DNA of 19,739 bases from Chloroflexota bacterium (lineage in GTDB: Bacteria > Chloroflexota > Anaerolineae > Anaerolineales > UBA11579). Every line of letters begins with the position of its first letter. Position 1 is the first letter of the stretch. The position numbers were made by a program, and so were the translations under genes. A model generated the notes under the pieces. It ran no database searches. It worked only from the letters and a program-made list of their open reading frames with translations, and had not been told where the DNA came from. The stretch spans positions 1-19,739 of the forward strand of contig QKGK01000584.1 of assembly GCA_003250455.1 (NCBI GenBank). Direction: 5' to 3'. This document shows positions 1 through 6,089 of this stretch, piece by piece.

Positions 1-698
1 ATGGGATTTAGTTCTGCGCAATTCAGATTTTCATCAAAGTCTGCATCATCCATGATCATGTAAACCAGTTTCCCCTCTAATGGCGGGTCATTGTAGGCAT
101 CGGTAATATAAGATGCGGCTGTTAACTCGTCCCCAACATCCAACAAATGATCATCAAAAAAGGATTCTCCCAGAGTAGCAACGATCTGATCAAATAACAC
201 TGCCGGGACGGTCTCGATAATGCAAGATTCAACCGACCCTTCATGCACATTGCACGTCCATGCGACCGGGATCAAATTGTTCGCTTCAGCAGGCAAAAAA
301 CAGGCTGCCGCAGCATCCGCTGTTACGGTGATTTCGGGGCGGCCTAAAATCTTGGCAAAAAAGGTTGAACTGGTGATGGAAGCATTTACAACAACCCTGC
401 CTTTTGGATATGCGGGATCTTCTTCTTTTTCATAGAATTTATACGTCGCTGCGTCGGCGTCATTTTGAACTGTGGCATATTCGTCCACAATTGGTTGGAG
501 GGCATCTGGCTGCACATTATTAACGCATAATGCCTGCGCTGCCGCCAACGCGGCCGCGTCGGCAGCAGTTTGCGCCTGGCGGCGTTTAAGGTAAGCGTTA
601 CCGCCATCTACCACCAAGGCCGCCATCACCACCATGGTCAATACCGAGATCACGACCACCACGATGGTTTGTCCTTTTTCACTTGTATTTATAAACAT
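1..698 (-). CDS. TadG-like pilus assembly protein, copy B (3' end beyond the left edge)
   Basis: The frame is open from an ATG at 698 to the left edge, giving 232 codons with no stop, so the C-terminus is missing. A strong Shine-Dalgarno sequence (AAGGAGAG, 703-710) decides the start. Residues 9-35 form one membrane helix beginning with the GQT motif. It is followed by VVDGGN and an Ala-rich RRQAQTAADAAALAAA helix, the N-terminal signature of the Tad/TadG-like family (putative Flp pilus assembly proteins). The rest should lie outside the membrane. It is a clear paralogue of the gene at 937-2190: both share FFAKILG-x-PE-x-TV-x-ADA, IP-[IV]-AWTC, an ASY-[IM]-TD block and an MD-x(2)-DFDE/DKFDE block. 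TadG-type proteins are minor pseudopilin-like or anchoring components of Tad secretion/pilus systems. No adhesion ligand can be read from the sequence. Confidence 0.85.
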   Translation of the reverse strand, partial: MFINTSEKGQTIVVVVISVLTMVVMAALVVDGGNAYLKRRQAQTAADAAALAAAQALCVNNVQPDALQPIVDEYATVQNDADAATYKFYEKEEDPAYPKGRVVVNASITSSTFFAKILGRPEITVTADAAAACFLPAEANNLIPVAWTCNVHEGSVESCIIETVPAVLFDQIVATLGESFFDDHLLDVGDELTAASYITDAYNDPPLEGKLVYMIMDDADFDENLNCAELNP

Positions 699-936
699 GT
701 TTCTCTCCTTACACGTAAACGAGACCGCCATAAATTGCACAGATGCTGCTCCAATCAGAGCCTTTCACGATGAACTGGCGATCCTATTGCCTGACCAATT
801 CCAGGGCGCAAAGCATAATATAACCCCAGATAATTCGTTCAGGTCCACCCAGATTGTTTGAGAGATAGTGTAAGCGTGACGAGTGTAAGATAATCGCGTA
901 AATGAACTTCAATTATTATAGCAGACATTCCTTTTT

Positions 937-2190
937 TTATTTGGTTAAGGACAGGACATAAACGCCCATATCATCACCCGGCCCATTCAAACCATTGGCG
1001 ACATATCCATCCAGAAAGTATCCCTCAATGGTATTGGCATCCTTCTTACCCAGACCGGCGTACGTTCTTCCAGGACAGGAGTCATGAACATTATCATACA
1101 CGCAGGTGATCACAAAAGCCCCAAAATCAACGATATGATAGTAAGTATATAAACCGGTCCACTCCCAAACGGTATCCGGTGGGCTGACATAATCACAGTC
1201 ATTATAAAAATCGTTGGTCTCACAGATCTTGTCAAAAATCGGGATCAATACAATATCACCAATTTTATTGTCATGTGCCGTCGCGATCACCACGTCATCT
1301 GAACCTGGTTTTCCGGGGAACCATTTATTTTTGGGTACCACATCTTCTGTACCATCATTCATAATATTATCTAAATCACTGGCGTTCCCCTCAAGGTAAA
1401 GCCACCCCCGGTTCCCACCGGCGGCAATATCAATTTCGCCATCATTGTCAAAATCACAATCAATCGGACCGCCGTACAAATCACAATCGGTGGTTTCGTC
1501 AAACTTATCTGTATCCATGACGATATATAGCGCTTTGCCTTCATCATTTACGCCGCTTAGATCTGTCATATAACTGGCCGGATCGACCCCATCTCCAAGA
1601 TCCAAAATATGTGTACCGTAATCAAAACCGTATAATGGATTTCCATCCAATTCCTGCCATACTTCATACGGGATCTTGTTGATTCCACAATCCGGGCCCA
1701 CTGTACCTCCAACCGGCGGTCTGCATGTCCATGCGATGGGAGCAATATTCCCTTCCAATCCACCGGGGATGAGACAATCTGCCGTTGCATCTGCCCGCAC
1801 AGTTTCTTCCGGGACTCCAAGTATTTTGGCAAAGAAAGTGGGTTGAGTGATCTCAACCTCAACAGATACAGACCGGTTTTCGGCATCCAACAATATCTGG
1901 ATGGAATTTGCATCATCCCCATCCAGGTCAGCCAACGCAGTCCCATTATTCTGAACCGTTGCATATTCTACTGCTTTTGCGTTTGCATCTGCCAGGGTAC
2001 CGTGGTTCACGCAATATTCATAAGCAGCCGCCAAAGCGGCTGCATCGGCAGCGGTTTGTGCCTGACGACGGTGCATATACAAATTCCCGCCATCCACTAC
2101 CAGTGCAGCCATTACAACCATGACCATCACTGAGATGACGACTAGCACAATCGTCTGCCCCTTCTCCGATATTCGATTTTTGTACAACAT
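937..2190 (-). CDS. TadG-like pilus assembly protein, copy A
   Basis: This 417-residue protein starts at an ATG preceded by AGGAGTG. Residues 11-36 are a single N-terminal membrane helix (GQTIVLVV...VVDGGN), followed by the RRQAQTAADAAALAAA helix typical of TadG-like proteins. The remaining 360 or so residues are acidic and extracytoplasmic and contain about a dozen cysteines that could form disulphides. Residues 246-254 (DFDNDGEID) match the DxDxDGxxD calcium-loop pattern seen in EF-hand-like and thrombospondin type 3 repeats; calcium binding is inferred. The gene lies 30 bp after the TadE-like gene at 2221-2682 and belongs to the same leftward operon. Its stop is followed by 238 bp before the start of paralogue copy B. 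The family assignment is firm at the N-terminus; the large C-terminal part is not assigned to a known domain. Confidence 0.88.
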   Translation of the reverse strand: MLYKNRISEKGQTIVLVVISVMVMVVMAALVVDGGNLYMHRRQAQTAADAAALAAAYEYCVNHGTLADANAKAVEYATVQNNGTALADLDGDDANSIQILLDAENRSVSVEVEITQPTFFAKILGVPEETVRADATADCLIPGGLEGNIAPIAWTCRPPVGGTVGPDCGINKIPYEVWQELDGNPLYGFDYGTHILDLGDGVDPASYMTDLSGVNDEGKALYIVMDTDKFDETTDCDLYGGPIDCDFDNDGEIDIAAGGNRGWLYLEGNASDLDNIMNDGTEDVVPKNKWFPGKPGSDDVVIATAHDNKIGDIVLIPIFDKICETNDFYNDCDYVSPPDTVWEWTGLYTYYHIVDFGAFVITCVYDNVHDSCPGRTYAGLGKKDANTIEGYFLDGYVANGLNGPGDDMGVYVLSLTK

Positions 2191-2220
2191 TTTTACACTC
2201 CTAATCCCAGATGACCTACC

Positions 2221-2682
2221 TCAGTTTCGCGCATATGGGGCCAGCAGCATTGAGGACTCAGAACTCAGGGTAATCGTATTCCCTGAACCAACAATCTGAG
2301 CCAAAAATGGTGTGATCGGTGTGAACTCGTACGTGGCCTGTACCATGACATAAGGAGGGTCTGTGGAATCGGGAGCGGGTTCGGTTACTTCAATATTAGA
2401 ATCATCAATAGCTACTGCAATAGAATAATTTTTAACCACATCCTTCACTTCAGTCCTATCCGTGTCACAGGTGGTATCCCCAATACCACAATAAAGGTCA
2501 AGCGGAGTCACACTGGCATACCGAGCGCCTTCACGAACAGCATTGCTAACTGCCGAATAATAGTACACTGCTCTGCCCAGGTCTAAAAATGTAAACACCA
2601 GCAGCAAAAGCAATGGTAGCGTCAGGGCAAATTCAACCAACGATTGCCCATGTGTTTTTTCATATTTTTGCGTATTTCTCAT
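2221..2682 (-). CDS. TadE-like pseudopilin (153 aa)
   Basis: The N-terminus has the TadE-like signature: GQSLVEFAL at residues 12-20, then a Leu-rich membrane helix, then LDLGRAVYYYSAVSNAVREGARYAS. The conserved Glu of the VEF motif and the G-R-A and R-E-G-A-R-Y-A blocks are all present. TadE-like proteins are minor pseudopilins of the Tad pilus system, anchored by their N-terminal helix. The C-terminal part (about residues 60-153) is extracytoplasmic, with two cysteines (CGIGDTTC) that could form a small disulphide loop. The start overlaps the stop of the upstream TadE-like gene by four bases (ATGA, 2679-2682), so the two are probably translationally coupled. Confidence 0.9.
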   Translation of the reverse strand: MRNTQKYEKTHGQSLVEFALTLPLLLLLVFTFLDLGRAVYYYSAVSNAVREGARYASVTPLDLYCGIGDTTCDTDRTEVKDVVKNYSIAVAIDDSNIEVTEPAPDSTDPPYVMVQATYEFTPITPFLAQIVGSGNTITLSSESSMLLAPYARN

Positions 2683-3212
2683 GGTACCAACATCCTTGCG
2701 TCACTGTGGATTGGCAAGGGATCAACAAAAGAGCCAATTACAGCCAGTTCAAACTTCTTTTCTACATAGATCACGATGGTTGAACCGCTGGGACATTTAA
2801 CGGTAGAACTAACCGCCACAATTTCCCCACCAGTATCCAAAAACCCATCCAAATTATCATCGGTTGCGTTGTCAATTTCACCCAACACCCCGGTATCATG
2901 ACTATCCTCAAAGCAGAAAATATCAATATCGTTTGCAGGATCATCAAAGGTTACGCCTGAATTGAACGCTTCTACTTCCACTGCAGCCCGGGTATTCACA
3001 AAACCGTTTTTGGAATCCTCGTTGTCGTAGATAAAATAATGCGTCCCCTCACGGGCAGCGTTGGTGAGTACGATCTTGGTCTGGAAGGCACGGCCAAATT
3101 CCAGCACTCCCAGGATCAGTAAAGCCACCAGGGGCAGCGCCAGGGCAAATTCCACCATCCCTTGGCCTCGTTGTTTTGCTATATTGTCACATCTATGTTC
3201 AAATAAATTCAT
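2679..3212 (-). CDS. TadE-like pseudopilin (177 aa), first gene of the visible Tad cluster
   Basis: GQGMVEFAL at residues 16-24 opens a hydrophobic helix that runs into LEFGRAFQTKIVLTNAAREGTHYF, the diagnostic TadE-like N-terminus with the conserved Glu, G-R-A and R-E-G blocks. The downstream part is acidic and extracytoplasmic, with two cysteines (CFED and KCPSG). The gene overlaps the next TadE-like gene by an ATGA junction. The ribosome-binding site is modest (GGTGG about 7 bases upstream). The organisation TadE, TadE, TadG, TadG fits a pseudopilin module. The Tad ATPase (TadA), platform proteins (TadB/C) and prepilin peptidase are not in this window, so they must lie elsewhere if the system is complete. 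Confidence 0.9.
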   Translation of the reverse strand: MNLFEHRCDNIAKQRGQGMVEFALALPLVALLILGVLEFGRAFQTKIVLTNAAREGTHYFIYDNEDSKNGFVNTRAAVEVEAFNSGVTFDDPANDIDIFCFEDSHDTGVLGEIDNATDDNLDGFLDTGGEIVAVSSTVKCPSGSTIVIYVEKKFELAVIGSFVDPLPIHSDARMLVP

Positions 3213-3669
3213 TTCAATCCACCATCTATCTGTATAACTATCATACCTGAAATGTTCCTCAGGTTCATTAACAAAATTGTATTGTTCCAGTTAATTTCAT
3301 TGCAACGATGATACACATCCACCCGATGTCTGATTGCCGTAACGGTAAGTTTACCAGATTTATCTCTAAATAGTACTCCCAAATCTGACACAAGGGCCGC
3401 CCCAATTCTCCCTTGTAGAAATATATACGAATCGCACCTGATAACATTACGGAATTAAGAATTTGTTTACAATCATTGTCTACTTCATCCCGCTGCTCCT
3501 TACAAAACTTCAAGCCCCCTCAACTTGACTTTGCAAAAACCCTGCTTTATGATTAGGTCAATAGAATGGTGATGTGGTATTGGAAGGCGCTGGGACCTTT
3601 TTTCACCCGCACACGGATCCCTCAGCCCCCTGTGAGGGGAAATTAACATAAATTCGAAAAGGCCAGGAT
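3213..3669. other. 457-bp divergent intergenic region
   Basis: This stretch separates the leftward Tad cluster from the rightward HD-GYP gene. It holds a convincing rightward promoter (separate entry) and, in the HD-GYP leader, a small inverted repeat: CCCTCA at 3619-3624 with TGAGGG at 3633-3638 and an 8-nt loop. No equally good leftward promoter for the Tad cluster could be found; a TATGAT at 3240-3245 on the minus strand has no matching -35 box. Two minus-strand ORFs (3209-3391 and 3268-3513) were considered and judged unlikely to be genes. Confidence 0.6.
3525..3553 (+). promoter_or_regulatory. sigma70-type promoter for the HD-GYP gene
   Basis: The -35 box TTGACT (3525-3530) and -10 box TATGAT (3548-3553) are separated by exactly 17 bp, each one mismatch from the consensus TTGACA/TATAAT. 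The predicted start of transcription is near 3560, leaving a leader of about 110 nt before the ATG at 3670. The leader contains the inverted repeat at 3619-3638. Confidence 0.7.
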
Positions 3670-4287
3670 ATGTTCAAAAACATCTTCGACTTCAACCAGC
3701 AGGACCTGCAGGATCACATCGTCCTCACCGCCTACATCGCAGAGATCAAAGAATGGGACAATCGAGCCCACCTTGAGCGCATCCGCCGCTACACCGCCCT
3801 GCTGGCCAACGGCATGAAACTGCCCGAGAACGAAATCCGTTTGTTCTCCACCGCATCACAGCTCCACGATATTGGCAAAATCTCCATCCCCGAGTCGATC
3901 CTCAAAAAGACAGACAACCTGGACGAACGCGAGTGGGAAATCTCGGAGCGCCACACTCTTGAAGGCGCAAAGCTGATGCGCAGTTCCTCCTCCGTGATCC
4001 TCAAAACTGCCGAGATCATCGCCCTCACCCACCACGAACGCTGGGATGGTTCCGGGTACCCGAGAGGGCTTCAAGGAAATCAGATCCCGCTTTCCGGCCG
4101 CATTTGCGCCCTGGCAGACGTCTTCGACGCCCTCACCACACCGCGTCCCTACAAAAAAGAGATGTCCCCCCTCGACGCCCTCAAATTGCTTAAGGAAGCC
4201 AGCGGAACGCTCTTCGACCCGGATCTGGTCAAAGTCTTTGAAGACCATTTCGACGAAGTCATCAACATCTTGCACGCAGTGAAGTAA
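3670..4287 (+). CDS. single-domain HD-GYP protein, putative cyclic-di-GMP phosphodiesterase
   Basis: This 205-residue protein consists almost entirely of one HD-GYP domain, which in other bacteria hydrolyses cyclic di-GMP. The visible catalytic and metal-binding motifs are HDIGK (H66, D67, K70), H95 in ERHTLEGA, the pair H121-H122, the DGSGYP loop at 126-131, and D150 in LADVFDAL followed by RPYK. All canonical residues appear intact, so an active enzyme is likely. There is no N-terminal receiver or sensor domain, so control would come from expression or a partner protein. It is a single-gene unit with its own promoter and terminator. A REC-GGDEF-like protein lies 4.5 kb to the right. Activity on cGAMP or another cyclic dinucleotide cannot be excluded from sequence. 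Confidence 0.93.
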   Translation: MFKNIFDFNQQDLQDHIVLTAYIAEIKEWDNRAHLERIRRYTALLANGMKLPENEIRLFSTASQLHDIGKISIPESILKKTDNLDEREWEISERHTLEGAKLMRSSSSVILKTAEIIALTHHERWDGSGYPRGLQGNQIPLSGRICALADVFDALTTPRPYKKEMSPLDALKLLKEASGTLFDPDLVKVFEDHFDEVINILHAVK

Positions 4288-4314
4288 TTCAGCTACCTGA
4301 TTATTAGGAAACTA

Positions 4315-4344
4315 AAAAGCGCCGGAAATATTTCCGGCGCTTTT
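4315..4344. terminator. bidirectional intrinsic terminator
   Basis: A perfect 14-bp stem AAAAGCGCCGGAAA (4315-4328) pairs with TTTCCGGCGCTTTT (4331-4344) around a TA centre. The GC-rich core is flanked by A and T tracts, so it can stop transcription both ways. It lies between the convergent HD-GYP gene (stop at 4287) and the leftward gene ending at 4362. Confidence 0.9.
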
Positions 4345-4361
4345 ATCTTCTCTCAAAGAAC

Positions 4362-5384
4362 CTAATTCGAGGGTGTAAAGGAATAATACTTAGCCGTAAT
4401 GTTATTGGCGTAGTTCAACCCCGCTTTGCACGCAGCCGAAGTCAGGTTAGCTGAAATGGAAGCCCAGGTCAGATTGGTGGTCGTGGGGGTATATGCGGCA
4501 TCCAGCGCATCAAAAACACACTGCGGGCCAGCATTATAATTCACCAGGGTCAGCTTCCAGATCGTAGCGTAATCCACTGTTGCGCTGGAATGTTCGCCCG
4601 TCACGTTGTACACGATCTGCGAGGTCTGCTTGCAGAAGCTCATCAACGCCTGCCCCACATATTGAATGCTGTTCTCTGCCCGGGCAATATCAATCTTGTA
4701 CTCACAGTCAGGGCATCCGGCATCCATCAGCGACAGCAGCTGCCCGGAGAGCAGGTTATCAAAGCCCAGATAGCTCTGGTTATAAGACTGCGGGCACGGG
4801 CCGTTATACACCTGCTGACAAAGATCGTCGTATAATTCCGGGCTCCACTGGATGGCATTGCTTGCCCCTACCAGGGTGAGATGCCCCAGGCCAAAATGGT
4901 AGGTGCCGTAGCGCACCGGCCAGAACTGGCTCTCGTAGCGGATCAACTGCTTGAGCATTACCGGCGGCGTACCAATATCACGGCCTACCTGCAGGATCTC
5001 ATCATCATACACATTCTGTAATTCAAAGATGATATCCGCCCCGGCTTCCAAACCACATGCGTTTGCATAGCCGGTAGGCCAAAGCCCGTTCAGCGGACAA
5101 TTGGACGCATCCACCACCCCATTGCGGATCAACTGCCCGCCCAGATATCCGTAATATTCCTGGGTAGCTAATTCGCTGGGAGCGGTTGGGAAATACAGCC
5201 AATGATACTCCGAATCAGGGATATCGCTACGGTCCAAACATGTGGGCGTGATAGCAATTTGACTCAGAGGACCTTTCAGGGCTACGTCTTGTTGTCCTTT
5301 ATCGTTGAGCTGCGCAGCTGCGATGAGGATAAGGAACAAAAGACCTAATACAAGGTAGCGGGTTTTCTTCTCCTGACCTTTCAT
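4362..5384 (-). CDS. secreted or membrane-anchored lytic-transglycosylase-like (lysozyme-fold) protein
   Basis: Residues 9-24 form an N-terminal hydrophobic segment (signal peptide or anchor), so the 340-residue protein acts outside the cell. Three short motifs in the right order suggest the lysozyme/SLT fold: an IRYESQFWP block with Glu151 at the place of the catalytic Glu-Ser, GLGHLT at 165-170 in place of the usual GLMQ-type motif, and VNYNAGP at 281-287 matching the A-Y-N-A-G motif of family 1 transglycosylases. The spacing between the last two is longer than usual and the region holds many cysteines. Peptidoglycan cleavage is the best guess, but the similarity is remote. The start has an AAAGGA ribosome-binding site, and the gene is monocistronic between a terminator and its own promoter. 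Confidence 0.72.
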   Translation of the reverse strand: MKGQEKKTRYLVLGLLFLILIAAAQLNDKGQQDVALKGPLSQIAITPTCLDRSDIPDSEYHWLYFPTAPSELATQEYYGYLGGQLIRNGVVDASNCPLNGLWPTGYANACGLEAGADIIFELQNVYDDEILQVGRDIGTPPVMLKQLIRYESQFWPVRYGTYHFGLGHLTLVGASNAIQWSPELYDDLCQQVYNGPCPQSYNQSYLGFDNLLSGQLLSLMDAGCPDCEYKIDIARAENSIQYVGQALMSFCKQTSQIVYNVTGEHSSATVDYATIWKLTLVNYNAGPQCVFDALDAAYTPTTTNLTWASISANLTSAACKAGLNYANNITAKYYSFTPSN

Positions 5385-5410
5385 GCCGATCCTTTAATTT
5401 AGGTTTACTA

Positions 5411-5439
5411 ATTATAACAAAAAATCCACAATTTGAAAC
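5411..5439 (-). promoter_or_regulatory. probable promoter of the transglycosylase-like gene
   Basis: On the minus strand a perfect TATAAT (5416 to 5411) lies 17 bp downstream of a weak -35 box, GTTTCA (5439 to 5434). The start of transcription would be near 5404, giving a 20-nt leader that contains the AAAGGA ribosome-binding site. The -35 box is poor, so an activator may be involved. Confidence 0.5.
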
Positions 5440-5483
5440 CAATTACCCAACCAATTTATACCATATTTCACAGAGGAAACTGG

Positions 5484-5936
5484 CTACATGGTTTTCAAAA
5501 CCACGCTTTGCAAATTTCGCATCCGCTCGCTGATCACAAACGAGATCCTGCGCATGACCGCAAAACCAGTTTCGGGGTGTGCTTCCAAAAGCGACATGAA
5601 CTGCCGCCCTTCCATTGCCAATAGCTGAGAATCTTCAAGGCATACCCCTGTGGCGGTATAATGTGCGCCTTCAAACATCCCGGACCACCCTACCAACTGA
5701 CCGGGGTTCCCCAACACTACCAGCGAAACGGTCTCCGGCCGCGAGCTAAGCTGCACCTGGACGCTGATTTTCCCCTGCAAAAGGAAGTACACCTGTGATG
5801 CTGACTGCCCTACCTTGAACAGCTTCTCGCCTTTTTTACATTCCACCACGTTTGTAAATGTTACCAGGGAAGAAAGCTGCTCTTCTGTCAACCCTTCCAG
5901 CAGTTCCAATGAGTGTATTGCCGCCATTTTGTCCAT
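5484..5936 (-). CDS. stand-alone cyclic-nucleotide-binding-fold protein without DNA-binding domain
   Basis: The 150 residues match one cNMP-binding (CRP-like) beta-roll. LLEGLTEEQL leads in, followed by the KKGEKLFKVGQ strand pair, YFLLQGKISV, and the phosphate-cassette region NPGQLVGWSGMFEGAHYTATGVCLEDS (residues 77-103). The usual Glu of the F-G-E segment is replaced (V-G-W, Trp84), and the Arg of the P-R-x-A segment appears to be Tyr93, so cAMP or cGMP binding is doubtful. The C-terminal helix corresponds to the CRP dimerisation helix, but the protein ends there with no helix-turn-helix. It could be a dimeric sensor of another ligand or a partner for another protein. The start is the first ATG, with an AAGGG-type ribosome-binding site. 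Confidence 0.85.
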   Translation of the reverse strand: MDKMAAIHSLELLEGLTEEQLSSLVTFTNVVECKKGEKLFKVGQSASQVYFLLQGKISVQVQLSSRPETVSLVVLGNPGQLVGWSGMFEGAHYTATGVCLEDSQLLAMEGRQFMSLLEAHPETGFAVMRRISFVISERMRNLQSVVLKTM

Positions 5937-5980
5937 TTGTGTTTTTCCCTTTCCCGGTAATGATTGATAAAGTTGTCCCT

Positions 5981-6009
5981 ATTATACCCAACATCCCGGA
6001 TTTCAAATC
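5981..6009 (-). promoter_or_regulatory. possible promoter of the cNMP-fold gene
   Basis: A perfect TATAAT on the minus strand (5986 to 5981) lies about 45 bases upstream of the ATG at 5936. The sequence at the expected -35 position (GATTTG, 6009 to 6004) is poor; TTGAAA is nearby but only 14 bp away. It lies just beyond the terminator of the preceding leftward gene, where a new promoter is expected. Confidence 0.45.
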
Positions 6010-6020
6010 AGCCTATAAAA

Positions 6021-6052
6021 AACGGATTGGGGCTCAAGTGCTCCAATCCGTT
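6021..6052 (-). terminator. intrinsic terminator of the FecR/glycosidase-like gene
   Basis: AACGGATTGG (6021-6030) pairs with CCAATCCGTT (6043-6052); two or three further pairs are possible towards the loop. Read on the minus strand, the stem is followed by TTTTTT, the expected U-tract. It lies 38 bp after the stop of the gene ending at 6090. Confidence 0.88.
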
Positions 6053-6089
6053 TCATTATCCTTCCTGAAAATGATGTGGCTAAGGCAGG

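Noticed and set aside
634..861. 75-codon rightward ORF overlapping the start of TadG-like copy B
   Set aside because: It covers the antisense of a strong Shine-Dalgarno sequence and Tad N-terminus, and lacks motifs of its own.
915..920. TATAAT on the minus strand as a promoter for TadG-like copy B
   Set aside because: No acceptable -35 box lies 15-19 bp upstream (CAAATA at 17 bp), and the leader would be over 200 nt, so it is not called as a promoter.
3209..3391. 60-codon leftward ORF whose stop overlaps the TadE-like start by ATGA
   Set aside because: The overlap looks like coupling, but there is no good ribosome-binding site, no recognised motif or hydrophobic segment, and the composition is that of non-coding DNA. 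Not excluded, but unsupported.
3268..3513. 81-codon leftward ORF in the divergent spacer
   Set aside because: It has a TTG start with purines too close to act as a ribosome-binding site and no family features; it overlaps the other weak ORF in another frame.
3561..3669. Possible cyclic di-GMP riboswitch in the HD-GYP leader
   Set aside because: The conserved core segments of the GEMM riboswitch class were not found; only a small hairpin is present.
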